Positions 38,606-48,363 of a stretch of DNA of 64,000 bases are shown here, one piece after another. Under the pieces are notes generated by a model. The model made no database searches. It was not told the DNA's origin and saw nothing but the letters and a program-made list of their open reading frames with translations. The stretch covers positions 28,555-92,554 of the forward strand of contig NZ_JAHLQJ010000018.1 in assembly GCF_018919145.1 (NCBI RefSeq), written 5' to 3'. A program made the position numbers and the translations under genes. This DNA comes from Paenibacillus brevis (GTDB lineage: Bacteria; Bacillota; Bacilli; Paenibacillales; Paenibacillaceae). How positions within the stretch are numbered: position 1 is the first letter of the stretch; every line of letters starts with the position of its first letter.

Positions 38606-40076
38606 ATTTCTTCGACACCGCCGCACTGATCTCCTCCCGGAGAACTTCGATTGCCCGATTCATTTGAAGATCGTTCTTCGGATCACGGATGTGCTCGATC
38701 AACTGGCTCTCCAGAGCTGCAGCTGTCTTTTCATCAATGATCCCCGTGGCCTCCAGCTTCTGATCGCCCTGGAACTTCTTCACCGCAGCCTCAGTCTCCC
38801 GATTAAAGTAACCATCGCTGCGCCCCGGCTCATACCCGAGTCCCTTCAACATCACCTGAGCACTCTTGATATCCTCCCCGAGCATATCATACTTGTACGT
38901 ATTCTCCTTATTGATCGGAGCTACCGTGAAATAATCCGGCTGCGATACCGCAACATTCGGTTCAATTCCCTTCTTATGAATCCACTCGCCGCTTGGCGTC
39001 AACCATTTGGCAATCGTCACCTTGAGCAGGCTCCCGTCGCCAAATTCCTTCGTGAAGCTCGTCTGTACGGTTCCCTTGCCATAGGTGGCGTCTCCGACCA
39101 GAGTTGCTCCAGCCGATTCCTTAAGGGCCCCTGCAAGAATCTCGGAAGCACTGGCGCTTCCTTTATTCGTCACGACGACGACCGGATAGGCTTTACCTGT
39201 ACCTGAGGATAACGTCTTCTGACGTTGCTTGTTCTTATCCTCTACCTGGACAATGACCTTGCCTTTAGGTACGAACAGCTCAGTCATCTCCTCCACGATC
39301 TGCAGCACACCGCCCGGGTTATTCCGGACATCGATCACAAGACCCTTCATCCCTTGCTTTTCCAGGGCGTCCAGCTCTGCCTTGAAGCGCTCCGCCGTGT
39401 TCATGGAGAACTCCGTAATTTCAATCACGCCAACACCATCTGATTTCATCTCGGCGTATACGGTCTCTAATGCGATATCATCCCGGATAATGGAATATTC
39501 CATCGTCGCGGATGCTCCCGTCCGCTTAACCTTGACCTTTGCTTCGGTTCCCTTCGGCCCCCGAATCTTGGCAACGGCCTCATTCAGGCTGAGCCCTTCA
39601 AACGACTCTCCGTTCACAGATAACAAGATATCCTTCGGCTGGATCCCGGCCTTCTCTGCCGGAGAACCCTTGATCGGCGAGACGACGACGACATTGCCGT
39701 TCTCCATCGATACCTCTGCGCCAATCCCGCTGAAGGAGCCTTCAATCTGTTCCGAAAATTGCTGGGCCGTCTCCGGACCCATATAAGAGGAGAATGGGTC
39801 TCCAATTGCACTCATCATTCCGTCGATGGCTCCGTCAACCAGCTTCTGCCGGTCAACACCCTCGACATAATTATTTTCGACAAGCTTGAGCGCTGTCTCA
39901 ATCTTTTTGATATCGTCCTTATTGGTGCTTGTCCCGGCACTATCGGCAAATAAACCGCTCTGAAGCGGGCTTGTCCCGGCAAAGCTCCATTGCCCGGTCA
40001 AGGTCAATGTGAGCAGGCTGCTGACGATCATCGCACCTACTACAACTATGGCTACTGTTCGTTTCTTATACATCAT
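38604..40076 (-). CDS. ctpB: S41 carboxy-terminal processing protease with peptidoglycan-binding domain (CtpB-like)
   Basis: A 490-residue secreted or membrane-anchored protease. Signal/anchor helix about 8-30, PDZ about 100-185 (SPIKGSPAEKAGIQPKDILL), S41 catalytic core with Ser in NKGSASASEILAGAL and Lys in GDATYGKGTVQTSF, then a C-terminal peptidoglycan-binding domain (about 405-470, QVMLKGLGYEPGRSDGYFN). CtpB of B. subtilis cleaves SpoIVFA in sporulation; CtpA-like proteins share the fold. Two ATGs are adjacent: 40076 and 40073. Order with ftsEX and the MinJ-like gene matches Bacillus. Acts outside the membrane. Confidence 0.9.
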   Translation of the reverse strand: MMYKKRTVAIVVVGAMIVSSLLTLTLTGQWSFAGTSPLQSGLFADSAGTSTNKDDIKKIETALKLVENNYVEGVDRQKLVDGAIDGMMSAIGDPFSSYMGPETAQQFSEQIEGSFSGIGAEVSMENGNVVVVSPIKGSPAEKAGIQPKDILLSVNGESFEGLSLNEAVAKIRGPKGTEAKVKVKRTGASATMEYSIIRDDIALETVYAEMKSDGVGVIEITEFSMNTAERFKAELDALEKQGMKGLVIDVRNNPGGVLQIVEEMTELFVPKGKVIVQVEDKNKQRQKTLSSGTGKAYPVVVVTNKGSASASEILAGALKESAGATLVGDATYGKGTVQTSFTKEFGDGSLLKVTIAKWLTPSGEWIHKKGIEPNVAVSQPDYFTVAPINKENTYKYDMLGEDIKSAQVMLKGLGYEPGRSDGYFNRETEAAVKKFQGDQKLEATGIIDEKTAAALESQLIEHIRDPKNDLQMNRAIEVLREEISAAVSKK

Positions 40077-40128
40077 TTCACCGCCTATGTTAGTCTCCTA
40101 AGTATATGTCCAGTTTTCCCACAATATA

Positions 40129-40345
40129 AGAGGTTGATCAAAAAAACATCTTTTGATCACGAAGTATTTCAAATGGTTGATTCGACATCGAATCTTGCGC
40201 TCATCCTCGAAGTCCGAGCGGATGCTTACGAGGTACGATTCCTTTGGAAGCATTTCGCTCTTGTAGGTTTTGGCCTACACTCCGTTCCTCCTTCTTCAGG
40301 TTCTCGCAACCTTCTTGGTGCTGAAAAGCTGACGTTTTGAACACG
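40129..40345 (+). repeat. MITE-like element A, copy 1
   Basis: Starts AGAGGTTGATCAAAA, ends GACGTTTTGAACAC, so the ends are imperfect inverted repeats. Inside it shares TTTTGATCACGAAG, TTCGACATCGAATCTTGCGC, CTCGAAGTCCG and CTACACTCCGTTCCTCC with the copy at 53.4 kb. It lies between ctpB and the M23 gene and has about 35 extra bases in the middle. Confidence 0.8.
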
Positions 40346-40385
40346 CACTTATAAGCCCGAACCTAAAAAAGCAATCACGAGCAAA

Positions 40386-40423
40386 AAACGGATAAGCCGT
40401 CTCAGCAAGACGTTTATCCGTTT
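40386..40423 (-). terminator. Terminator of the ftsEX-M23 gene group
   Basis: AAACGGATAA and TTATCCGTTT arms with an inner GTCTCAGCAAGAC hairpin; on the minus strand six T follow. Confidence 0.88.
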
Positions 40424-40443
40424 CCATCGACAAATCTATTTTA

Positions 40444-41652
40444 TTACAAATACGGCATCGGGTCTACTGGTGTCCCGTTAATCCGAACCTCAAAGTGGCA
40501 ATGCGGTCCTGTTGAATTGCCGGTGCTTCCGACTTCGGCAATCTTCTCGCCCTTCTTGACCTGCTGCCCCTTCTCGACCTTGATTCCCCCATTGCGGATA
40601 TGACCGTATAAAGTCCATACATTATCGCCATGATCGATGATGACTGTATTGCCGTAACCGCTCCACCATTCGGCAACGATGACGACACCGCCAGCCGCCG
40701 CGTGAATGTCCGTCCCCTGTGGTGCTGCAAAGTCAACCCCGGTATGGGTCTTTTTCACACCCGTGATCGGATGAATTCTCGTTCCATAGCCGGACGACAG
40801 ACGGGCTCCGTCTACAGGAAGTCCCATGGAGCCTCCATTTCCTTTAAAGCCGGAAGAGGATTTGCTGTACGTATAGACTTGAGCCGCCTTTAGCTTGTTC
40901 TTTTCCTTCTCCAATGCAGCGCGTTTGGTAGCGAGCTCGACGAGCAGCGCTTCCTGCTCCTCACTGATATCGTCGGATTCCTCAATCTCCGCATAATACT
41001 TCGCAATCAGTTCCTGCTTTTCCTTTTCCTTCTCTTCTAAAATGCTCTTCCGATTCTCCGCATCTGCATAGAGCGCCTTGACCTTCTCATAGTCGGCTTC
41101 CAACTGCAGTTGCTGCTCATCCAGCAGCTCCTTGTCATGCTTATGCTCGTCCAGCAAAATATGATCCTGGTTAGCGATCGCCTGCAGCGAATCCGCACGC
41201 TCCAGGAAATCCGAGAAGCTGGTCGATGACAGCAGCACATCCAGATAGGAGACGGTGCCATCGGTATACATGAGTCTCACACGGGAGTCCAGCAGATCGG
41301 AGCGCTCCGCGATCCGCGCCTTGGTCTCTTCCAATTGAACCGCGGTATCTCGCAGGCTCTGCTCGGTATTTTCAATATCCACAGAAATTTGGGCAAGCTC
41401 ATTGCTGACCTCGTCCATTTGCGCCATAACCTGCTTCAAGTATTCCTGGTTCTTATTCACATAATGCTCGGCATTTTCCTTCTTCTCAGCAGCTGCTTCC
41501 TGCTGCTTCTCGGCCTGTTTGGCCTGTTGCTGGAGCTGCTTAAGCTCCTTATCGATCTCACTGATCGTCTTTGATTTGGCCAAGCCCTCCGTAGGCTGGA
41601 TGACAGCAGCGACTAAAGCGACAACGGCAACAACAGTAATCCATTTTTTCAA
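40444..41652 (-). CDS. Murein hydrolase activator/M23 endopeptidase with coiled coil (EnvC/CwlO-PcsB class)
   Basis: A 402-residue secreted protein. Signal peptide about 1-25; coiled coil about 28-270 (ISEIDKELKQLQQQAKQAEK and later heptads); C-terminal M23 LytM domain about 285-402 with RIHPITGVKKTHTGVDFAAP and the HxH pair in GPHCHFEVR, so the zinc ligands are intact and it may be catalytic rather than only an activator. The coiled coil is the part FtsX contacts in EnvC, PcsB and CwlO systems. It follows ftsX by 59 bases and is probably gated by FtsEX during wall growth or division. Confidence 0.92.
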   Translation of the reverse strand: MKKWITVVAVVALVAAVIQPTEGLAKSKTISEIDKELKQLQQQAKQAEKQQEAAAEKKENAEHYVNKNQEYLKQVMAQMDEVSNELAQISVDIENTEQSLRDTAVQLEETKARIAERSDLLDSRVRLMYTDGTVSYLDVLLSSTSFSDFLERADSLQAIANQDHILLDEHKHDKELLDEQQLQLEADYEKVKALYADAENRKSILEEKEKEKQELIAKYYAEIEESDDISEEQEALLVELATKRAALEKEKNKLKAAQVYTYSKSSSGFKGNGGSMGLPVDGARLSSGYGTRIHPITGVKKTHTGVDFAAPQGTDIHAAAGGVVIVAEWWSGYGNTVIIDHGDNVWTLYGHIRNGGIKVEKGQQVKKGEKIAEVGSTGNSTGPHCHFEVRINGTPVDPMPYL

Positions 41653-41711
41653 ATTCGTTTCCCCGTCCTTCTGTTCATCTTCTATAATCTGACCTGCTCA
41701 GCAGCCAGTGG

Positions 41712-42629
41712 CTAAACCTTCAAAAACTTCCGAATCGACATGGTGCTTCCCCATATTCCGATCAAAATCCCTAATCCAATCAACAGGCCGCCCAGCTCCA
41801 GATCCACTTCTTGCAGCGGAACCAGCTTGAAGGCCAGCGTAATATCAGACTGAAGCGTCGATACCAATTGGCCATATCCCACAAAAAGCAAGGCTACAGT
41901 GACGACGGACCCGACAACCCCGATAAGCGCGCCTTCCACGAAGAACGGCCACCTTATGAACATATTCGTTGCGCCAACCAGCTTCATAATGCCAATTTCG
42001 CGGCGGCGGGCAAGGATCGTTACACGAATCGTATTGGAAATCAGGAACATCGCCATCAGTGTAAGTCCTGCGACAAATGCAAATCCGATGTTACGCACCA
42101 TATTGGTAATCTTGAACAGCTTCTCTGTCGTTCCTTGTCCATAACGAACCTTATAAATCGGCAGCTCGTCCGGATATTTCTCATTCAGAGCTTCAATTTT
42201 ACCCGCAACGTAAGGTACGGTAGTCGGTTCAATGACTTCTACCTGAAACGTATCGGGAATCGGATTGGTTGTCTCATCATACCCTTCCAGCAAATCCTTG
42301 CCTTCTTCCCCGAGCTTTTCTCTGAAATCCTTCAGACCTTGTGCCTTGGGAATCAGTGTCACCTTGCTAACTTCTGCCATTGCGGCAATATCGCTGTTCA
42401 CCTTCTGAAGCAATGCTTCATCCACATTTCCGGCCAGAAAAGCCTTGATCTGAACCTGACTGTCCGCCTCATCCGCGAAGGAATTAACGTTCAGTACCAG
42501 AAGGATAAATACACCCAGCATTAATAAAGACACTACAATTGACGTAATTGAGGCCAGGGACATCCAACCGTTACGGATTACGCTCTTCGCACCTTCACGG
42601 ATGTGTCTGATAAAGGTGCTAAAACTCAT
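41712..42629 (-). CDS. ftsX: FtsX, cell-division ABC transporter permease-like subunit
   Basis: A 305-residue membrane protein with four helices and a large outer loop (about 50-170) between helices 1 and 2, the part that engages the peptidoglycan hydrolase. It opens IRHIREGAKSVIRNGWMSLA, typical of Firmicute FtsX. The C-terminal helices carry ARRREIGIMKLVGATNMFIR. ATG 42629 follows AGAGGGGAA and overlaps the end of ftsE by 11 bases. FtsEX transmits ATP hydrolysis to the hydrolase encoded next; in B. subtilis it also acts in sporulation entry. Confidence 0.95.
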   Translation of the reverse strand: MSFSTFIRHIREGAKSVIRNGWMSLASITSIVVSLLMLGVFILLVLNVNSFADEADSQVQIKAFLAGNVDEALLQKVNSDIAAMAEVSKVTLIPKAQGLKDFREKLGEEGKDLLEGYDETTNPIPDTFQVEVIEPTTVPYVAGKIEALNEKYPDELPIYKVRYGQGTTEKLFKITNMVRNIGFAFVAGLTLMAMFLISNTIRVTILARRREIGIMKLVGATNMFIRWPFFVEGALIGVVGSVVTVALLFVGYGQLVSTLQSDITLAFKLVPLQEVDLELGGLLIGLGILIGIWGSTMSIRKFLKV

Positions 42630-43305
42630 ATCCGTATTCCCCTCTCTGCTGGTCTCTCACGATGTTGCCATGCTCGATGGCGATAACGCGCTTACGCATC
42701 GTATTCACAATATCCCGGTTATGCGTCGCCATTACAATGGTCGTCCCCCGGAAATTGATCTCATCCAGCAACTGCATAATCCCCCAGGATGTCTCGGGGT
42801 CGAGGTTCCCTGTAGGCTCATCCGCCACAATAACGGAAGGGTTGTTTACAATCGCTCTCGCAATCGCAACACGTTGCTGCTCTCCTCCGGACAGCTGCGA
42901 CGGGTCGCGGTTCGCCTTATTTTTCAGCCCGACGAGCTCCAGTACCTCCATCGTTCGCTTCTTGATGACCTTTTTCGGCGCTTCGATAACCTCAAGGGCA
43001 AAGGCGACATTTTCATAGGCGCTAAGCTTGGGCAATAATCGGAAATCCTGAAAAACAACGCCGATATTTCGACGGACATACGGAATTTTTCGGGCCTTCA
43101 GCTTCCCTATATTAAACCCGTTAACAGAAATTTGGCCTTTGGTAGGCACCTCTTCACGGTAAATCAGCTTCATAAAGGTCGACTTCCCCGCTCCCGAGGG
43201 GCCGACAAGGTATACGAATTCATTGCGGTCGATTTTGACAGAGACTCCCTTCAGGGCATGCGTCCCGTTCGGGTAAGTCTTCCAAATATCCTGCATTTCT
43301 ATCAC
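42619..43305 (-). CDS. ftsE: FtsE, cell-division ATPase
   Basis: A 228-residue ABC ATPase with Walker A GPSGAGKSTFMKL, signature SQLSGGEQQRVAIARA, Walker B VIVADEPTGNLDPE and switch His in MATHNRD; FtsE-typical YPNGTHALKGVSVKI precedes Walker A. The start is GTG 43305 with AGGA upstream; ATG 43296 is an alternative. It overlaps ftsX and is the first gene of the ftsE-ftsX-M23 group. Confidence 0.96.
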   Translation of the reverse strand: MIEMQDIWKTYPNGTHALKGVSVKIDRNEFVYLVGPSGAGKSTFMKLIYREEVPTKGQISVNGFNIGKLKARKIPYVRRNIGVVFQDFRLLPKLSAYENVAFALEVIEAPKKVIKKRTMEVLELVGLKNKANRDPSQLSGGEQQRVAIARAIVNNPSVIVADEPTGNLDPETSWGIMQLLDEINFRGTTIVMATHNRDIVNTMRKRVIAIEHGNIVRDQQRGEYGYEF

Positions 43306-43850
43306 TAGATCACGTCCTAAACCTTGATTCCTTACACTTGGCTGTCTGCTTTAACATTCGACATGTTCACTTCAATTCCTTTTCAAGACGAGTTATTTCT
43401 TCGATAGGCGGGGCATTTCTGCCGCAAACGAGTCCTTTCCTCGAGTGCCGAGTCTTTTCTGCCGCAAACGAGTCCTTTCACCAGTCCGATTTATATTGTA
43501 ACAAATATGTTACCACTTGAGTACCAGTAGTTTTCCAGAATTGCTATTTTAATATATTTGGAGCATGCGTATCAGCAGTTATTTCGTCGTATAGATACCC
43601 ACTTCGGCAAATTTAATGACTTTCTGCATTAAAATCATCATTCGTCGCTTTCAGTTCGGCTGTTGCGACCAGGGCTTGCCATACTCTTCTATTAAAATAC
43701 AAACCGTCGTAAATCCTGTATTGATACGTCAACTTTTCATATGATAAGGTAGTCTCATCGCATTTCTCCGACAGAGAATGGCTGGATGGGCCAAACCTGA
43801 TAGGCTCCCGCCAATCGTCTCTGCGGAATATAGAGAGGAATTCATGCCAA
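43306..43850. other. Intergenic region with a direct repeat, a solo array-C unit and a possible structured leader
   Basis: Two exact 24-base copies lie at 43416-43439 and 43456-43479 (period 40), each containing TGCCGCAAACGAGTCC. A solo unit of repeat C follows at 43580-43660. Near the MFS gene CAGAGA (43772-43777) faces TCTCTG (43818-43823), which could close a leader stem. No gene is seen. Confidence 0.6.
43580..43660 (+). repeat. Solo unit of 51-bp repeat C
   Basis: TTTCGTCGTATAGATACCCA, then AATTTAATGACTTTCTGCAT and TAAAATCATC follow the same block order as the 55.9-kb units. Confidence 0.65.
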
Positions 43851-45119
43851 ATGTCATCTCATGATCCATCGTCACAAAAAAACGCCGGTATACTGACGAT
43901 AGTAGCCGTGCTATTAACCGCCGCTGTACTTCGTTCTCCCTTGACAGGTGTGGGGACGCTGATTACAGAGATTCAAGCCGATACGGCTTTATCCCATACG
44001 CTGGCCGGCCTGTTGACGACGCTGCCGCTCGTTGCCTTCTCCATATTTGCACTTGTGGCGCCGGGCCTGTCCGGCCGCTATGGCATTGAAAGAACGCTGC
44101 TCTACTCCACAGCCCTGCTAGGGGCCGGTCTCATCGTCCGTTCGCTGCCATCTGTTCAGCTCCTGTTCGCAGGAACCGCCTTAATTGGCGTGGGGATCGC
44201 TGTAGCTAATGTACTGATTCCTGCCATGATCAAGCAAAGCTTTCCGCTGCGCATCGGCCTGATGACCGCTTTGTATACCTCATCCATGAACCTCTGGTCA
44301 GCAATTTCTTCGGGGATCAGCCTCCCTCTTGCCCGCATTGGACTGGGATGGCGCGGTTCATTGGCCTTTTGGGCGCTATTCGCAATTGCGACCGTGCTGG
44401 TCTGGATCCCGCTCACACGCCGGGTGCCTTTGCAGGACTTGCAAGCAAAGGGCATGAAACAGCCTGCTGCCGCTAGAGGCAGGCCCAGTGCGAGCGTCTC
44501 CGCTCAAAGAGACGGCTCTGGGCTCACTCTATCGCCTAGTCCCGCAATATGGCGTTCACCAAAGGCGTGGACGATTACTTTATTCATGGGTTTTCAGTCG
44601 ATTATGTTCTATGTAGGCGTATCCTGGCTTCCGGAGATCTTGCATGAAAAGGGAATGAGCATGGATAGTGCGGGATGGATGCTCTCCCTGATGCAAATCC
44701 TAAGCATGGTTGGTTCGTTCTTCATGCCCTTCATCGCAACGCGGGCAGAAAGCCAAACCATCCTTACCGCCCTGTCCGGCGCTTTTTTCCTGTTCGGATT
44801 CGGCGGAATTTGGCTGGCTTCCGAGGCCTGGTCGATCTTGTTCATTTCTCTGATCGGACTTGGCTCAGGCACAACCTTCAGTCTGGTTATTCTCTTCTTC
44901 AGCCTTCGCACCCACTCAGCCAAGCAAGCCTCTCAATTATCAGGCATGGCTCAATCTCTGGGCTACTTGCTTGCCGCGGTCGGTCCAACCATGTTCGGGT
45001 TTATTCACGACCAGAGCGGAGGCTGGAGTGTTCCACTTGCTACGATTACGGCCATGTCCGTGATCACAATTCTTCTGGGCTTTATTGCCGGCAAAAAAGG
45101 CCGGATTGCCGAGCTTTAA
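43851..45119 (+). CDS. MFS transporter, CynX/NimT type
   Basis: A 422-residue transporter with 12 predicted membrane helices and a central cytoplasmic loop (about 195-230) rich in Ala, Arg and Ser. The N-terminal AAVLRSPLTGVGTLITEIQA matches the LR-x-x-x-T-x-V-G-pattern of CynX/NimT/YeaN proteins, linked to cyanate, nitroimidazole or unidentified substrates. ATG 43851 has GAGAGGA rather far upstream; an out-of-frame ATG at 43844 sits at better spacing but stops after six codons, overlapping this start. Substrate is unknown. It ends before the convergent argH. Confidence 0.88.
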   Translation: MSSHDPSSQKNAGILTIVAVLLTAAVLRSPLTGVGTLITEIQADTALSHTLAGLLTTLPLVAFSIFALVAPGLSGRYGIERTLLYSTALLGAGLIVRSLPSVQLLFAGTALIGVGIAVANVLIPAMIKQSFPLRIGLMTALYTSSMNLWSAISSGISLPLARIGLGWRGSLAFWALFAIATVLVWIPLTRRVPLQDLQAKGMKQPAAARGRPSASVSAQRDGSGLTLSPSPAIWRSPKAWTITLFMGFQSIMFYVGVSWLPEILHEKGMSMDSAGWMLSLMQILSMVGSFFMPFIATRAESQTILTALSGAFFLFGFGGIWLASEAWSILFISLIGLGSGTTFSLVILFFSLRTHSAKQASQLSGMAQSLGYLLAAVGPTMFGFIHDQSGGWSVPLATITAMSVITILLGFIAGKKGRIAEL

Positions 45120-45408
45120 TTGCTCAAAATGCATCTATTTTTTCAAATAACGAGTCAACACAAGAAATAAATGTATGCCTTACAACTAAACTCCTTCATA
45201 TTGTGGAAATTGATCCTCAGCTAGCCATATAAATGCCTTCCATACAACTAGATCTATATTTCAGCTCTTTGTCCGAGCCTTAATTGTAGTTTATACAACT
45301 AAGTATCTAAGCGCCTAAACAGCCGAGCAACTATGCAGCCAAGCGACCAAGCACCCGAGGCCTGAACTTATTAGACAGCTCACGCAGAAGCGCGAACTTC
45401 TCATGCAA
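45120..45408. other. Intergenic region between MFS gene and argH, weak repeats
   Basis: AAATGTATGCCTTACAACTA (45169) and AAATGCCTTCCATACAACTA (45231) are near-copies 62 bases apart, and a third ATACAACTA lies at about 45293. Nothing else is recognised before the argH terminator. Confidence 0.45.
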
Positions 45409-45447
45409 AAATCCCCGGCTCCCTTTGTAAAAAGGGACCGGGGATTT
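45409..45447 (-). terminator. Arginine operon terminator
   Basis: AAATCCCCGG and CCGGGGATTT arms with an inner TCCCTTT/AAAGGGA stem; on the minus strand TTTTTGC follows, seven bases past the argH stop. Confidence 0.92.
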
Positions 45448-45453
45448 CTCGTT

Positions 45454-46869
45454 CTACTTGCTCTTCTCGGCATATTCCTGCGCCCATTCGGCGGTTGCGG
45501 CAAGGCGTTCCTCCGCCCGTCCAATCGCGGCGCTTACTTGCGTCGTGGCTGTGCCGCCGTACACATTGCGGGCATTCACCACAGCCTCCGGCTGCAGTAC
45601 CTGATAGATGCTCTCGTCAAAGAGCGGCGAGAATTGCTTGAATTCCTCAAGCGTGAGATCCAGCAGGAACTTATTCTGCTGAATGCAGTACAACACCGTC
45701 TTACCAATGACCTCATGAGCCTGGCGGAACGGAAGGCCTTTCCCGGCAAGGAAATCGGCGATGTCAGTCGCATTGGAAAAGTCCTTGTTGACCGCCTCGC
45801 GCATCTGCCCGCTGTTCACCTTCATGGTTGCGATCATCGGAGCAAACAGCTGGAGCGCGCCGCGCAGCGTCTCCACCGTATCGAACATGCCTTCCTTGTC
45901 CTCTTGCATATCCTTGTTGTATGCCAGCGGCAGCGACTTCAGTACGGTCAGCAGCCCCATCAGGTTGCCGTATACGCGTCCCGTCTTCCCGCGCACCAGC
46001 TCCGGTACGTCCGGATTCTTCTTCTGCGGCATAATGCTGCTGCCTGTGCAGAAGGCATCATCCAGCTCGACGAAACGGAATTCCGTGCTGCTCCACAGCA
46101 CCAGTTCCTCGCTCAGGCGGGAGAGGTGCATCATCAGGATCGAAGCGTCCGCCAGGAACTCCAGGATGAAGTCACGGTCGCTGACGGCATCGAGACTATT
46201 TTCATATACGGCGTCAAAATGCAGCTGCTCCGCCACGAGATGGCGGTCGATCGGGAAGGTCGTACCTGCCAGCGCCCCTGCCCCGAGCGGCAGCACATTG
46301 ATCCGCTTATAGCTGTCCTGCAGACGTTCGATATCCCGCTGGAACATCGAGACATAAGCCATCAGATGATGGGCGAACAGGATCGGCTGGGCCCGTTGTA
46401 AATGGGTATAGCCGGGAACGATGGTCTCCAGATTGTCCTTGGCTTGTCCGATCAACGTTTCCTGCAAATCATGCAGCAGGCCTACGAATTCCACCACCCG
46501 CTTGCGCAGGTACAGGTGCATATCCGTAGCCACCTGGTCGTTGCGGCTGCGTCCGGTATGCAGCTTGCCGCCAACCGGTCCTACCTCTTCAATCAGGTTC
46601 TTCTCGACATTCATGTGAATATCTTCATCGGAAACAGAGTACTCCAGCTCTCCCCGGCGGATTTTGCCAAGCACCGCTTGCAGCCCTTCCTTGATCTTCT
46701 CCATATCTTCTTCCGGTAAAATTCCGCATTTACCCAGCATTGTCACATGTGCCAGACTCCCCTGCACATCCTCCTCGGCCAAGGCTTTATCAAATCCGAT
46801 CGAGGCCGTATACTGCTCCACCAACCGGTTCGTCTGCTTCGTAAAACGTCCGCCCCACAGCTTGCTCAC
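45454..46869 (-). CDS. argH: Argininosuccinate lyase
   Basis: Cleaves argininosuccinate to arginine and fumarate, the last step of the pathway. From GTG 46869 it is 471 residues; the GTG nine bases earlier (46878) abuts AAGGAG and is less likely. Seen: [20 protein letters not shown] at the N-terminus, [25 protein letters not shown] and the fumarase-superfamily signature [15 protein letters not shown]. It is last in the arg operon, followed at once by a strong terminator. Confidence 0.97.
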   Translation of the reverse strand: MSKLWGGRFTKQTNRLVEQYTASIGFDKALAEEDVQGSLAHVTMLGKCGILPEEDMEKIKEGLQAVLGKIRRGELEYSVSDEDIHMNVEKNLIEEVGPVGGKLHTGRSRNDQVATDMHLYLRKRVVEFVGLLHDLQETLIGQAKDNLETIVPGYTHLQRAQPILFAHHLMAYVSMFQRDIERLQDSYKRINVLPLGAGALAGTTFPIDRHLVAEQLHFDAVYENSLDAVSDRDFILEFLADASILMMHLSRLSEELVLWSSTEFRFVELDDAFCTGSSIMPQKKNPDVPELVRGKTGRVYGNLMGLLTVLKSLPLAYNKDMQEDKEGMFDTVETLRGALQLFAPMIATMKVNSGQMREAVNKDFSNATDIADFLAGKGLPFRQAHEVIGKTVLYCIQQNKFLLDLTLEEFKQFSPLFDESIYQVLQPEAVVNARNVYGGTATTQVSAAIGRAEERLAATAEWAQEYAEKSK

Positions 46870-47001
46870 CTGACTCACTCCTTATCTATTCATAGCGGCT
46901 TGGCTAAAACCGCGAAGCCGCTCTCCGGCAGCAGGACTCGGGAGCCCGCGCCGGAAAACGGCTCAATCTTCGTCATGAATGCACCTGTCTGCCGATCCCG
47001 C

Positions 47002-48240
47002 TTAGCCTTTGCGGTTCTGCTCCACGCCTGCGCTAACCTTCAAACGCAAGGCATTCAGACGGATGAAGCCTGTAGCATCCCCTTGGTCATAAGCCTGGGT
47101 CGGATCAGCCTCCATCGTAGCGATCTCTGGATTGTACAGGCTGACCGGGCTTTTCACGCCTGCGGCAATGACGTTGCCCTTATACAGCTTCAACCGGACC
47201 GTGCCGGATACATTGCGCTGGCTCTCGGTGACCAGTGCTTGCAGCGCAAGGCGCTCCGGAGCAAACCAAAAGCCATTGTACACCAGGTTGCTGTAACGAC
47301 TGATCAGGCTGTCACGCAGACTCATAACCTCGCGGTCCATGGTCAGGGATTCCATTTTCCGGTGAGCCGTGAACAGAATTGTGCCCCCCGGCGTCTCATA
47401 TACGCCCCGGCTCTTCATGCCGACAAAGCGGTTTTCCACCATATCGACACGTCCGATGCCATGCTTGCCGCCCAGCTCGTTCAGCTTCTCCATCACGCGA
47501 AGCGGGTCCAGTGATTCACCGTTCACTGCGACGCAGTTGCCTTGTACAAATTCAAGCTCGATTACCTCAGGCTGATCCGGCGCATCCTCAGGCGATACGC
47601 TGAGCAGGTACATCTCTTTGTTCTCCGGTGCCGAGGCGTCAAACCACGGATCCTCCAGCATGCCGCTCTCATAGCTGATATGCAGCAGGTTGCGGTCCAT
47701 CGAATAAGGCTTCGCTGCCGATGCTGTAACCGGAATGCCATTTACTTCGGCGTAGGCGATCATTTCAGCACGTCCCGGGAAACGGTCACGGAACTCGCTA
47801 AGCCGCCATGGCGCGATCACTTCGATATCCGGCGCAATCGCCGCAGCGTTCAGCTCAAAACGAACCTGATCATTGCCTTTGCCTGTCGCACCGTGGGCAA
47901 TCGCTGTTGCCCCTTCCGCACGTGCGATTTCTACCATCCGCTTGGCGATCAATGGACGGGCAATACTCGTACCGAGCAAATATTGTCCTTCATACAAAGC
48001 CCCGGACTGAAACATCGGGTAAATAAAATCCTTCGCGAACTCCTCGCGCAGATCGTCGATATAGACCTTGGATGCCCCCGTTGCGAGCGCCTTTTCCTCG
48101 AGGCCGTCCAGCTCCTCCTTCTGCCCGATATCCGCCGTGAAGGCGATAATCTCGGCATCATACGTCTCCTTGAGCCATTTCAGAATGACCGATGTATCCA
48201 GACCGCCGGAATAGGCCAGTACAATTTTTTCTTTTGCCAT
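47002..48240 (-). CDS. argG: Argininosuccinate synthase
   Basis: A 412-residue enzyme joining citrulline and aspartate with ATP. The N-terminal ATP-pyrophosphatase loop is [16 protein letters not shown]; further motifs are [13 protein letters not shown] and EVNGIPV, with normal family length. ATG 48240 follows CAGGAGGAA. It lies between argF and argH, with gaps of 123 and 132 bases; the argF-argG gap contains part of repeat A. Cytoplasmic, likely cotranscribed with the rest of the operon. Confidence 0.97.
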   Translation of the reverse strand: MAKEKIVLAYSGGLDTSVILKWLKETYDAEIIAFTADIGQKEELDGLEEKALATGASKVYIDDLREEFAKDFIYPMFQSGALYEGQYLLGTSIARPLIAKRMVEIARAEGATAIAHGATGKGNDQVRFELNAAAIAPDIEVIAPWRLSEFRDRFPGRAEMIAYAEVNGIPVTASAAKPYSMDRNLLHISYESGMLEDPWFDASAPENKEMYLLSVSPEDAPDQPEVIELEFVQGNCVAVNGESLDPLRVMEKLNELGGKHGIGRVDMVENRFVGMKSRGVYETPGGTILFTAHRKMESLTMDREVMSLRDSLISRYSNLVYNGFWFAPERLALQALVTESQRNVSGTVRLKLYKGNVIAAGVKSPVSLYNPEIATMEADPTQAYDQGDATGFIRLNALRLKVSAGVEQNRKG

Positions 48241-48285
48241 AACGATATATTCCTCCTGTAAAAAGATTGCCTGCTACAAGTACAT

Positions 48286-48342
48286 GTTTAAAGAGTAAAC
48301 TTTTCAGCACCGAGAAGGTTGTGAGAAGCCGAAAGAAGGAAA
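48286..48342 (-). repeat. Partial MITE-like element A, copy 3 (one end)
   Basis: TTTTCAGCACCGAGAAGGTT and GTGAGAAGCCGAAAGAAGGA are the reverse complement of the right end of the 53.4-kb copy. The left half is absent. It fills the argF-argG gap. Confidence 0.75.
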
Positions 48343-48363
48343 CCGAACCTTCTCCTTGTCCAT

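Noticed and set aside
40129..40345. 116-residue plus-strand frame across element A
   Set aside because: The frame only reflects the repeat; a frame in the second copy differs and neither has a ribosome site.
45403..46401. 332-residue plus-strand frame antisense to argH
   Set aside because: Starts inside the argH terminator and mirrors argH codons.
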